From Culex pipiens pallens (lineage: Eukaryota > Arthropoda > Insecta > Diptera > Culicidae): a stretch of 64,000 nt of DNA. Positions 10,112 through 19,411 of the stretch are shown here, piece by piece. How positions within the stretch are numbered: the stretch's first letter is position 1; every line of letters starts with the position of its first letter. The stretch spans positions 213,835,611-213,899,610 of the forward strand of contig NC_068938.1 of assembly GCF_016801865.2 (NCBI RefSeq). Direction: 5' to 3'. A model generated the notes under the pieces. The model worked only from the letters and a program-made list of their open reading frames with translations, ran no database searches and was not told the origin of the DNA. Made by a program: the position numbers and the translations under genes.

Positions 10112-11587
10112 ATGAAGACAAGTGAAACAAACCAACAAAAGGGTCCCGATGCGCCCCAAGCATCGGAAAACACGGAGGTAGAAGAGGACGCAAACGTCGA
10201 AATGGCAGGAGGCGAGTCAAACGGCGGCGACACAACAGGCGGGGTGGCGAGCGCGTTCCGTGGAAGCGGGAAGGTGTTGAGATCCCCAGTGTTGAACCAG
10301 GCGGCTGCTTCGAGTCAGCAGATAGGAGTAATTGGAGAGGAGACTCCCAAGTCATCCTTGTTGAACTTCGCCGGCAGTACCCCTCAGGACGGAGTCCTGC
10401 TCGGAAGGACCGCGTTGCAGGAGGTCAGAAGGAGGGTTAACGAACTCTTTGATTTCATCAAGGACAAAAACAACGTCCACACCAGAATCAAGCAGATGGT
10501 GAATGGAGTCAAGGCAGCCATGAATGCCGCAGAGCGCGAAAACAGCTCGCTGGTGGTGACGCGGAATTCACTGAAGCTCAGAGCTGAAAGAGCCGAAGAA
10601 ACGCTGAACGCAAAACTGGAGGAGGAAGCGCTACGGGAGAAAGAACCGAAAACGCCGCCCGGCCCAGGCTCTAAAAGGGACAGGGAAACGCCTGGAGAGG
10701 AGGAGGACGCAAAGAAGCAGAAGCAGGGGAATGGAGACAGTCCGGACCCAGCGAAGGAGCCAGAACCAGACCCAGGGAAGGAGGAATGGGAGAAGGTCAA
10801 GAAAAAGAAGCGGAAGAAAAAAGGGAAGCAGAACGAGGACACCCAAAACCCCAAGTTTCGCAGGGAGCGTAACAAAGGCGAGGCTTTGGTGGTCGAGGTG
10901 AAGGAAGGTGTTTCGTACGCAGACCTCCTCCGGAAAGTACGAACCGATCCGGAACTCAAGGAGCTTGGCGAGAACGTGGTTAAAACCAGGCGCACACAGA
11001 CCGGAGCGATGCTTTTTGAGCTGAAGAATGACCCCGCGGTCAAGAGCTCAGCTTTTAAGTCCCTCGTCGAGAAAGCCGTAGGCTACGAGTCGAAGGTAAG
11101 GGCGCTATCGCCGGAGACAACGATTGAGTGCAGGAACCTGGACGAGATCACGACGGAGGAAGAGCTAGAAGATGCGCTGATCGTTCTTCTGGATGACCGC
11201 ACGACACCGATGGCAATCCGGTTGAGGAAAGCCTACGGCGGCACGCAAATTGCGTCGGTCCGACTATCGACGCCTTCGGCGTCTAAGCTGCTGGAAGCCG
11301 GCAAGGTCAAAGTAGGGTGGTCGGTGTGCCCACTGAGGCCTGTTCCTCGAGTGACCCAGCAGATGACGAGGTGTTTCCGCTGTATGGGTTTCGGCCACCA
11401 GGCGAGAAATTGCGACGGTCCCGATCGAACCAACAGTTGCAGAAGATGTGGTAGAGAAGGCCACATGGCAAGAGACTGCAAAAATAAGCCGAAGTGCGTG
11501 CTCTGTAAAGAAGGCGATGGCAATAGCCATGCGACGGGTGGCTTTAATTGCCCGGTGTACAAGAAGCTGGCCTCGGGCAAAAAGTAG
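10112..11587 (+). CDS. Retrotransposon ORF1 (gag-like, three zinc knuckles)
   Basis: A nucleic-acid-binding gag-like protein of 491 aa from the first ATG (10112). The N-terminal half is charged and low in complexity, with a Lys/Glu-rich segment at about residues 170-255 that could bind RNA and mediate nuclear targeting. The C-terminal third carries a CCHC knuckle CFRCMGFGHQARNC (about 421-434), a second CRRCGREGHMARDC (about 440-453) and a third degenerate cysteine cluster starting CVLC. This triple-knuckle arrangement is usual in R1, Jockey and related clades. The reading frame overlaps ORF2 by about 40 bases. Confidence 0.9.
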   Translation: MKTSETNQQKGPDAPQASENTEVEEDANVEMAGGESNGGDTTGGVASAFRGSGKVLRSPVLNQAAASSQQIGVIGEETPKSSLLNFAGSTPQDGVLLGRTALQEVRRRVNELFDFIKDKNNVHTRIKQMVNGVKAAMNAAERENSSLVVTRNSLKLRAERAEETLNAKLEEEALREKEPKTPPGPGSKRDRETPGEEEDAKKQKQGNGDSPDPAKEPEPDPGKEEWEKVKKKKRKKKGKQNEDTQNPKFRRERNKGEALVVEVKEGVSYADLLRKVRTDPELKELGENVVKTRRTQTGAMLFELKNDPAVKSSAFKSLVEKAVGYESKVRALSPETTIECRNLDEITTEEELEDALIVLLDDRTTPMAIRLRKAYGGTQIASVRLSTPSASKLLEAGKVKVGWSVCPLRPVPRVTQQMTRCFRCMGFGHQARNCDGPDRTNSCRRCGREGHMARDCKNKPKCVLCKEGDGNSHATGGFNCPVYKKLASGKK

Positions 11588-14556
11588 TGGAGGTGTCCCA
11601 GGTGAACCTCAATCACTGCGACACTGCACAGCAACTGCTGTGGCAGTCGACCGCGGAGACGGGGTGTGACGTGGCAATTATTGCAGAACCGTACCGAGTT
11701 CCTCACGACAACGGAAACTGGGCCGCGGATACAGCAAGAATGGCGGCGATACACGTGATGGGGCGGTACCCCATACAGGAAGTGGTCTCGAGGGCGTTTG
11801 AAGGATTCGTGATCGCCAAAGTAAACGGAACCTTCTTCTGTAGCTGCTATGCTCCCCCAAGATGGACCTTGGAGCAGTTTCAGCAGATGCTGGATAGTCT
11901 GACCGATGAACTGATCGGACGAAGCCCGATCGTTATCGGAGGCGACTTCAACGCGTGGGCGGTCGAGTGGGGTAGCAGATGCACCAATGCTAGGGGGCAT
12001 AGCCTAATGGAAGCTCTGGCAAAGCTAGACGTTAGGCTGGCGAATCGCGGAACCAGCAGTACCTTCCGCAAAGACGGTCGTGAGTCCATTATCGACGTTA
12101 CGTTCTGTAGTCCGCGACTGGCGGCCGACATGAACTGGAGGGTGAGTGAGGACTATACCCATAGCGATCACCAAGCGATCCGGTACAGCATCGGGAGACG
12201 AGCCCCTGTACCAGATAGGAGCAGCCGGTCCTACGGAAGGAAATGGAAGCTGCAGTACTTCGACGAGGGTCTCTTCGTGGAAGCGCTCCATTGGTGTGAT
12301 GGTCCCCAAGACTTGAGTGCCGACGTGCTAACAGCACAACTGGTGACAGCATGCGACACAACCATGCCGCGGAGACTGGAGCCAAGGAACTGTCGTCGTC
12401 CAGCTTACTGGTGGAATGAAGAACTCGGTACCCTTCGGGCAAGTTGCCTCAGCGCCAGAAGACGAGTCCAGAGAGCAAGATCCGAAGCAACTAGAGAGGA
12501 GCGCAGAGAGGAGTACCGGTCTGCAAAGGCCGCGCTCAAGAAAGCGATCAAATGCAGCAAGACAAACTGCTTCAAGGAGTTATGCCAAGACGCTGATGCG
12601 AACCCTTGGGGGAGCGCATATCGTGTCGCGATGGCGAAGATCAGAGGCCCATCGATGGTGGCTGAAACGTGTCCCGACAAGCTGAAGGTCATTGTGGAAG
12701 GGCTCTTCCCAAGACATGACCCAACGACATGGCCTCCTACACCGTACAACGACGAAGGGGGTAGCAACGCCGAAGGTCATCTGATCACCAACGAAGAACT
12801 TGTGGCAGTAGCGAAGAGATTGAAGGTGAAGAAAGCTCCCGGCCCGGATGGAATCCCGAATTTCGCCCTGAAATCGGCGGTTCAAGCATTCCCGGATAGG
12901 TTTCGAACAGTCCTGCAGAAATGCCTGGACGAAGGACACTTCCCCGACCCGTGGAAGGTTCAAAAGCTCGTGTTGCTGCCGAAGCCAGGCAAACCACCGG
13001 GGGACCCATCATCGTATAGGCCTATATGTTTGCTGGACACCCTCGGAAAGCTTCTGGAACGGATCATCCTTAACCGGCTGACCAGGTACACGGAGAGCGA
13101 GCATGGCTTAGCAGCGAGGCAGTTCGGCTTCCGTAAAGGGAGATCCACGGTGGACGCCATCCGGAAAGTGGTCGAGAAAGCCGACGAAGCGCGGAGGAAA
13201 AAACGCAGGGGGAACCGCTGCTGCGCAATAGTCACGATTGACGTCAAGAACGCGTTCAACAGTGCGAGCTGGGCGGCCATAGCAGCAGCGCTGCACAAAA
13301 TGAAGGTGCCTGACTATTTGTGCATGATCTTGAAGAGCTACTTCGAGAACCGCGTGCTGGTCTACGACACTGCCGATGGACAAAAAACCGTTGTTGTTAC
13401 CGCGGGAGTTCCGCAGGGATCCATTCTGGGTTCAGCACTGTGGAACGGAATGTATGACGGAGTGTTGACACTGGGGCTACCCAACGGCGTAGAGATTGTT
13501 GGCTTTGCAGACGACATAGTGCTGACGGTAACCGGCGAAAATGTCGAGGAGGTCGAAGTGCTGGCTATGGAGGCAATCGCAATGATCGAGAACTGGATGC
13601 TCGAGGTGAAGCTGCGGATCGCTCACCAAAAGACGGAGATGGTTCTGGTTAGTAACCACAAGAAGGTGCAGCAGGCCCAGATACAAGTTGGGGAACACGT
13701 AGTGCACTCGAAGAGAGCGCTCAAGTACCTCGGGGTGATGGTGGATGACCGGCTGAACTTCAACAGCCACGTCGATTACGCCTGCGAGAAGGCGGCTAAG
13801 GCGATCATGGCACTGTCGAGGATTATGCCGAACAACGCTGGACCCAGGAGCAGTAGGCGCCGCCTCTTGGCAAGTGTCGCGACGTCCATACTTAGGTACG
13901 GCGGACCGGTATGGTGGACGGCGCTGGGGACGAAGCGAAATCGAGCGCTGCTCGACAGAACGCAGAGACTGATGGCCATGCGGGTTGCAAGCGCGTACAG
14001 GACCATTTCGTCGGAAGCGGTTGGCGTTATAGCCGGAATGATCCCCATCGGCATCACACTGGAGGAGGACACCGTGCGCTACACCCGGAGAGGCACGAGA
14101 GGTATCCGGGAAGCTGCGAAAGCCGAATCGCTGGCAAGGTGGCAACGTGAGTGGGACACCACGGAGAAAGGCAGATGGACGCATCGGCTTATTCCGTCCG
14201 TATCCACGTGGGTGAGCAGAAGGCATGGAGAGGTCACCTTCCACCTCACGCAGTTCCTGTCGGGCCATGGCTGCTTCAGGAAGTACCTGCACAGGTTCGG
14301 ACATGCAGAGTCTCCTCTCTGTCCGGACTGCGTCGATTGCGAGGAAACACCGGAGCACGTGGTGTTCAGCTGCCCTCGCTTCGAGGCAGCGCGAAGCGAA
14401 ATGCTGGCCATTATCGGAGCAGACACCAGCCCGGATAATGTGGTGCGAAGAATGTGCAGCGACATCGCCAAGTGGAATGCGGTCGTCGGAGCGGTGACGC
14501 AGATCACTTCGGCTCTCCAGCGCAAATGGAGAGACGACCAGAGGAGGAACGACTAG
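11548..14556 (+). CDS. Retrotransposon ORF2 (APE-type endonuclease + reverse transcriptase)
   Basis: Polyprotein of up to 1002 aa. The open frame begins at TTG 11548; no ATG lies near its start. It is in the -1 frame relative to ORF1, so translation probably uses frameshifting or reinitiation near the ORF1 stop at 11585-11587. The APE-like endonuclease occupies about residues 18-230, with AIIAEPYR (catalytic Glu), GGDFNAWAVEWGS and SDHQAI. The reverse transcriptase lies at about 420-700, with KAPGPDGIP (about 430), SYRPICLLDTLGKLLE, FGFRKGRSTVDAI, GVPQGSILG and the catalytic FADD (about 652). A C-terminal CPDC...C...H...C cysteine-histidine motif begins near 924, as in R1-type ORF2 proteins. 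No stops or frameshifts interrupt it, so the copy may be young and could supply activity in trans. Confidence 0.93.
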   Translation: MPGVQEAGLGQKVVEVSQVNLNHCDTAQQLLWQSTAETGCDVAIIAEPYRVPHDNGNWAADTARMAAIHVMGRYPIQEVVSRAFEGFVIAKVNGTFFCSCYAPPRWTLEQFQQMLDSLTDELIGRSPIVIGGDFNAWAVEWGSRCTNARGHSLMEALAKLDVRLANRGTSSTFRKDGRESIIDVTFCSPRLAADMNWRVSEDYTHSDHQAIRYSIGRRAPVPDRSSRSYGRKWKLQYFDEGLFVEALHWCDGPQDLSADVLTAQLVTACDTTMPRRLEPRNCRRPAYWWNEELGTLRASCLSARRRVQRARSEATREERREEYRSAKAALKKAIKCSKTNCFKELCQDADANPWGSAYRVAMAKIRGPSMVAETCPDKLKVIVEGLFPRHDPTTWPPTPYNDEGGSNAEGHLITNEELVAVAKRLKVKKAPGPDGIPNFALKSAVQAFPDRFRTVLQKCLDEGHFPDPWKVQKLVLLPKPGKPPGDPSSYRPICLLDTLGKLLERIILNRLTRYTESEHGLAARQFGFRKGRSTVDAIRKVVEKADEARRKKRRGNRCCAIVTIDVKNAFNSASWAAIAAALHKMKVPDYLCMILKSYFENRVLVYDTADGQKTVVVTAGVPQGSILGSALWNGMYDGVLTLGLPNGVEIVGFADDIVLTVTGENVEEVEVLAMEAIAMIENWMLEVKLRIAHQKTEMVLVSNHKKVQQAQIQVGEHVVHSKRALKYLGVMVDDRLNFNSHVDYACEKAAKAIMALSRIMPNNAGPRSSRRRLLASVATSILRYGGPVWWTALGTKRNRALLDRTQRLMAMRVASAYRTISSEAVGVIAGMIPIGITLEEDTVRYTRRGTRGIREAAKAESLARWQREWDTTEKGRWTHRLIPSVSTWVSRRHGEVTFHLTQFLSGHGCFRKYLHRFGHAESPLCPDCVDCEETPEHVVFSCPRFEAARSEMLAIIGADTSPDNVVRRMCSDIAKWNAVVGAVTQITSALQRKWRDDQRRND

Positions 14557-14563
14557 AAGCCTA

Positions 14564-14733
14564 GTCGAAAACCCACGAGTGTGGCTGTGAAGGAGAGCAC
14601 GTTATGATGGTCGGCTCTACCAAATCGGTACACGTCTCGATGGTCACAGGAGTCGAGAACCCACGAGTGTGGCTGTGAAGGAGAGCACGTTATGACGGTT
14701 GGCTCTACCAAATCGGTACACGTCTCGATGGTC
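14564..14733 (+). repeat. 88-bp tandem duplication in the retrotransposon 3'UTR
   Basis: Units start at 14564 and 14652. Both contain CCCACGAGTGTGGCTGTGAA and CCAAATCGGTACACGTCTCG and differ at a few positions. 3'UTR repeats may be recognised by the element's reverse transcriptase (inference). Confidence 0.9.
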
Positions 14734-15820
14734 CAAGGAGAGGGCTGCATATGACTAACCGATCAAAAGCAACGCGATTCTTGGGCGCGGTTAAACCCTC
14801 GCATGGACTCATATGTATGTAGAACAGGAAATGGTTCTAGCACCCGGCATGGATCCTGTAAGTAGACTAGTGCAGAAAATGCAACGCCTCCCCCCGAAGT
14901 TATACCGAAAGGTGGTCCCGGGGGAAAAGGGCACGGCGTTCAAGGACTGGTTTAGTGGGTCGGGAAAACTCCTTTTGTTTTCCCAACCCCACACTACCTG
15001 AGAAATGAATTCTCAGGTGTCTGATAGCAGATTCCGACCTTGTAAAAAAAAAAAAAAAAAAAAACACATACACACAGACATTTGTTCAGTTTTCGATTCT
15101 GAGTCGATATGTATACATGAAGGTGGGTCTACGACGTTTTTATACAAAGTTCATTTTTAGAGCAGGATTATAGCCTTACCTCAGTGAGGAAGGCAAAACG
15201 CTCACAAAGTTTGACAGTTCGCTTTGCGCATGGAAACATTTCAAATTTAAATCGTCTCTCACTCAGTATAATAATGAAATATCTTCATGAAGCTTTCAGG
15301 AGTTATTGAAAATCATCTTTTTAATGGATTTAATAAATTTTCTGTAATATGAAATTTTGTGATTTTTTACATGTATGTAACCACTTAATATTATTCCCGA
15401 AAAGATGTCAAAAATCGAGTTTCCCAAGTTAACTTAAATCAAAAATCCATTCAAGCATCAAATGAAGGGTGAATCTACTAAGCCGTAATCCATTCAGTTC
15501 AAATTTTCATTTTTTTAAAAAGATTTTTTCCCCCCAGGGAAATCTCACCGAAACCGGTCACCGAAGAAAGGCTCGAATCTCGACCTTCTTTAGAGAAGCG
15601 ATATGATGTTTACGACACGACCAATAAGTACCGCGGGCTAGCTTTGGTGTTCTGCAACATTGAGTTTTCGTCGTTTCCTAAGCGGGATGGCGCTGAAAAA
15701 GATCGTGCCAACATATGCGATGCATTGGAAAAGCTGTCATTCGATGTGAAAGTATTTGTCGACTTGAAGAGGAGGCATGTTATAAAAACCTTGAAGGAGT
15801 GGTCTAGAGAAGAGCATCAC

Positions 15821-17032
15821 TAGAGCGTCCAATTTCCCGGGGTTACTAATTTCCCGGGAAACGGGAAATTTTCAGCCAATTTCCCGGGAAATCCCGGGAA
15901 TTCCCGGGAAATTTTAAATTTATTGAAAATTGTTATGATCTTGGTTTTAATTAATATTATGCAACAAAATTGTATAGGACATCACTATTAATGGTTTAAA
16001 TGAGTGTGAAGATCAATTAACAGCTTGACTGCATGTAAAAAATCATTCGACTACAAGAAAATGTGTTTTGGTATTTTTTGATGAGAAATATTTTTTTATC
16101 AAAACTGTGAGTAAAATTAATCCATAATCCACAATCATAAAATTACTTTTAAACTTGCCTCTGTGACCAGTTTATTGAAATGAGAAAAAAAACATGCAAA
16201 AATTACGTTTTTCATGACAAATACTGGTTTCAGCTCTTGAACAAATGGTAAAGCTTTTTAGTGTTGGTTTTACTCGAAACAACTCAATGTTTCAGATATT
16301 TTAAGTAAGCTTTGAATATATTTTTGCATTTTTTGAGAACAAACAATAGAAAGTAATTTTTCAATGATTTTTTTATTGTTATGCAACATGATTCAAATTA
16401 TACGATAAATTAACATCATTCCACAAAAAGTCTTCTATTTTTTTTTTCACACCCTCTAACACCTGTAGTTGCACCAGTGCTCCATAATTCTTTTACTTCA
16501 AATTATAATTTCTTTAGTACTAGGTATTCAACCAATTGAATTAATTCTTTTTGCACAAATTCGATTTTCATCTCATTGATCATGGTAAACAAAAACGTAA
16601 AAAAATCTCAATTTTAATTTGGAGGTAAGAAGTTAACATTGTTTTGATGAAATAACATCAATCTATTAAAACATTACCTAATTGTTATAATTTAATACTC
16701 ATTAAGCAAGATCTATTTCCAGTTGCTTCAATAATTAATATTATCAGAAATAAATCTGATATCATAATTTCTGATGATCTGATTAATTATATATAAACCA
16801 AACAACACATTTAATTAAACAAAATCATGTCGAGTTTGTTTATTTATTATTTTTTAAGAGATTTTTTTTAAAAAAATAGTTAAAAAAATGTAAGAAAATG
16901 TATACTTCCGCTTGAATTTCGGGAATTCCCGGGAAATTTACAAATTTCCCGGGAAACGGGAAATCTTTTTTTTCGGGAAATCCCGGGAATTCCCGGGAAT
17001 TTTTTTCCCGGGACGGGAAATTGGACGCTCTA
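15821..17032. mobile_element. 1212-bp non-autonomous hAT-type element inside caspase exon
   Basis: Perfect 19-bp terminal inverted repeats TAGAGCGTCCAATTTCCCG are flanked by an exact 8-bp target duplication AGCATCAC (15813-15820 and 17033-17040). An 8-bp duplication with short inverted ends and a TAGAG terminus is the hAT signature. The interior is AT-rich with no transposase ORF. Subterminal regions at both ends carry clustered CCCGGGAA/TTCCCGGG motifs (about 15836-15912 and 16919-17013), possible transposase-binding repeats. The insertion disrupts the caspase reading frame. Confidence 0.93.
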
Positions 17033-17580
17033 AGCATCACGTCAATAGTGATAGCCTCGTGGTGGTCGTGATGTCTTACGGCGAAAAGGGATTTATCTAT
17101 GCAAAAGATCAACAATACGAACCGAAAGCTCTTCACAAGTACTTTGTCGGCAACGCGTGTCCTTCGCTTATCGGGAAACCAAAATTATTTTTCGTGCAGA
17201 CGTGTCCGCCGAACGGAAAAAAATCTAAATCATCAAACGACCATGCTATCAAACCAAAGATCGATTGTGATAATGCCAATTCAAAAACATCATATTTTAT
17301 TCCAACATGGGCGGATTTGCTAATCATGTACAATGGTGAGAATTCATGGAAAGATATCGAAAAACGATCGTGTTTTATCCAGTCGCTTTGTAAGGAGCTG
17401 AATGACAATAATCAGAATCGAGAACTTTTGACGCTTCTGACCAGAGTTATTCGTAGAACTGTCTTTGGGTACAAATTTTCGGAGCCTAATAATAATCCAG
17501 TACAAGTGCCTTGCATATTGTCAATGCTGACAAAATCGTTCCACTTTTACGAAAAAAAAGAAAGCGAAAACGGAAATTAA

Positions 17581-19355
17581 AATGCAAACAAGGATAAAAC
17601 AAAATTACTTTATTGCGGAAGCTTATTGGTTTGATTCAGTGAACATACCAAGCTCAAATCCCAAATGTGATCTTAAAAAGTCGCAACCCGTGAAAATAAT
17701 TTAAAGAAATATATGGCGTATTTTAAATATCAAACTCATCATCTTTCAACAGTTCTCAGAAATTGCTAATGTGCAATTTTTGAAAGTTAGAACTTCACGG
17801 GTTAAATTCCAACAACTCCACTGTTGATATTGTTGCGTCTATTCAAACTCATATTTGGGTTGTTGCCTCTGAACGACCATCGAAATAAGAGCTAGAAGGT
17901 CCGCATAAGTTAAATTTTTTAAATTAAACAGTTTCTCTTTCAACATGTCTTTATAAATAAAAATAAAATTATTAATCGTACAATTTGCACACTGCGTTTC
18001 ATTTTTAACTTTTTCAGAAAAAAAGGCGCACTTTTTATGAAAATATCTTGAAATCCTACTGTAGGTTAGAGAGCCGAGGCGGACTACTCGAACAAACCTC
18101 TCAATATCAGTAGAAAAGTCATTTTTTTTACAAACTTATACAATCCAGCCAATATTATCCAAAGTTCTCGGATAATTAGGCTTCGAATTATAATTATCAA
18201 AATTCGAATCAAGAAAAAAAAATCGTTTCTTATTTTGGATTGTTGAAATCAAGTATGACCCAAAAAAGCTCTCAAGTGATTTGGAATTTTATAACCTAAG
18301 ATAGTGGACAAAATGAAATATTGAGAAAATGCATTTGGTAATCTAACAGGTAAGCATCCACACACAAATTGAGTCGCAGAACTCGAATAGGATGTTAAAA
18401 GTAAGAAAAACGAAAAATAATGTGTTTATTTGATTCATTAAAACTTTAGCTTGTATTAAATTAAATGTAATTGTTTCGGTCAATTTCAATGAAATACCTT
18501 GTTACAATAACTTTGAAAAAAAATATCTTGGGTCGTCTCAAGTATTTTTTTTAGTTTCAGTTCGTGGAGTACACAAAAACAGTTAAAAAAATCAATTACT
18601 GAAGTTTCTGTTGAAAAAGTAAAAAAAAACAAAATTCCTTTTTTATTTGCTTTTTTGATGTTTTTAGACCACGTTGAATGACCAACTTGATGGTTTTCAA
18701 AAACATAAAAAAACAGTTTTTTTTTTGTTTATTGGACCTTTGCAAAATACTCCTTATTTGGAATGATAACAGTTGTTTTGTGAACTAAACTTTGAAAAAT
18801 ATTTGCAACGGCCTTAGATATATTGAAAACTAATGATTGTAAAACAACTGGGAAGGGAAGATTCCATGGCTTATGATTTAATATTTCTATTTTTTCAAGT
18901 AATTTTTAGAATGTCATTAAATTCTAATTTTTTTCAATGTCATGGCGCGAAATTTTGATTTTTGCGCCGTGAAAAATTATTTTGAAATGAAATTGAAACC
19001 ACTTATTTATATAACATTATCAGGCTAAACATACAAATGACATCACTTCCTTTCATTTGCAGACCATTTGAACTTTACATAACTACACCATGATTCATAC
19101 CAAGAACATTTGTTTACTATGAGTTCTTGTTAAGAAGAAAAAAACGGGGTCGTGAAGATTAGAGTGTGTGATATATTTATAGTAAAATGACGTTTTTTAA
19201 ACCGTCGTTATGTACACACAGAACAACGTTCGTTATCTTTGAACTTGATGCGCGATAAACGCGATATCACGCTTAACTGTGCACCAGCAGCTTATCAGTT
19301 GGTCTCAGTTTCGATTTCTTTCTCCGCCGAGGTAGCGCGTTTGAACGTCGGAAAT
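17581..19355. other. AT-rich intergenic DNA between caspase paralogs 2 and 3
   Basis: No coding region is seen. A half-copy of the 'GCAACGGCC' MITE end (18806-18815) matches the termini at 53215-53699, and there is a TTCTCGGATAATTAGGCTTCGA remnant near 18170 of the pogo-like family. The rest is long A/T runs. Confidence 0.5.
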
Positions 19356-19389
19356 TCAGTATTGAATTGATTGAGGTGAAAATCAGATC
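19356..19389 (+). promoter_or_regulatory. Inr + DPE core promoter of caspase paralog 3
   Basis: GAAATTCAGTATTG gives A+1 at 19358, and AGATC at 19385-19389 sits exactly at +28 and fits DPE RGWYV. The 5'UTR is 54 nt. Paralog 1 has the identical AGATCG at the identical offset. Confidence 0.7.
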
Positions 19390-19411
19390 GTATTGAAGCA
19401 AGAAAGTCGCA

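Larger units (their letters stand above)
9772..15064 (+). mobile_element. Apparently full-length non-LTR retrotransposon, R1-clade-like, inserted in (CA)n
   Basis: The 5.29-kb element has a 5'UTR (9772-10111), ORF1 (gag-like), overlapping ORF2 (endonuclease plus reverse transcriptase), a 3'UTR with an 88-bp duplication, and a 21-base poly(A) at 15044-15064. Both ORFs are open. It lies in the same orientation as the caspase gene whose first intron holds it. R1-clade families such as Waldo and Mino are known to target ACAY or AC microsatellites; insertion in (CA)n/(CATA)n with an 11-bp direct repeat fits that. The clade assignment rests on gag zinc knuckles, domain order and target site, and was not tested by phylogeny. 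Confidence 0.88.
8978..15198. mobile_element. Host repeat (foldback type) split by the R1-like retrotransposon
   Basis: The left end ATGTGGTTGATGCCTTCCTC and the right end ACCTCAGTGAGGAAGGC are inverted around CCTTCCTCACT. Left material runs 8978 to the (CA)n tract near 9771, and right material 15065-15198 resumes with CACATACACACAGACATTTG. The two halves therefore form one older non-coding element whose internal (CA)n microsatellite received the 5.3-kb retrotransposon. Smaller relatives are at 8094-8242 and 38281-39234. Confidence 0.65.
8459..17580 (+). pseudogene. Caspase paralog 2: catalytically dead and interrupted by a hAT element
   Basis: Exon 1 is 8459-8514 (ATG to AG|GTAAGA); exon 2 starts at 15538 after CCCCCCAG and runs to 17580. 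The 7-kb intron holds a retrotransposon. Exon 2 is split by a 1212-bp insertion at 15821-17032, whose first three bases (TAG) form an in-frame stop, so the intact message would encode only 113 aa. With the insertion and one target copy set aside, the frame is open throughout (879 nt, 292 aa) with no other stop or frameshift. The paralogs' catalytic MSHG reads MSYG here (Tyr at about 126 for His). QACRG is QTCPP, with the Cys kept (about 168), and the SWR substrate-binding Arg is replaced (SWK). The KYRG Arg is retained. Loss of the catalytic His predates or is independent of the insertion. It may have been a decoy or regulatory caspase-like protein, as reported for the Aedes aegypti paralog CASPS18 (family knowledge); orthology is not shown here. 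Confidence 0.85.

Noticed and set aside
10384..11043. 219-codon minus-strand ORF, Ser/Phe-rich
   Set aside because: Antisense of the Lys/Glu-rich gag-like ORF1; no independent signal.
13477..14358. 293-codon minus-strand ORF
   Set aside because: Antisense shadow of the retrotransposon reverse transcriptase ORF.
15821..17032. hAT insertion acting as an intron
   Set aside because: No GT donor at the left boundary or AG acceptor at the right boundary; the first codon inside is TAG.
16912..17580. 222-codon ORF fusing the hAT right end to caspase paralog 2
   Set aside because: It begins at TTG with no ATG and no promoter. The first 40 codons are translated CCCGGGAA repeats. Only the part after 17040 is caspase sequence.
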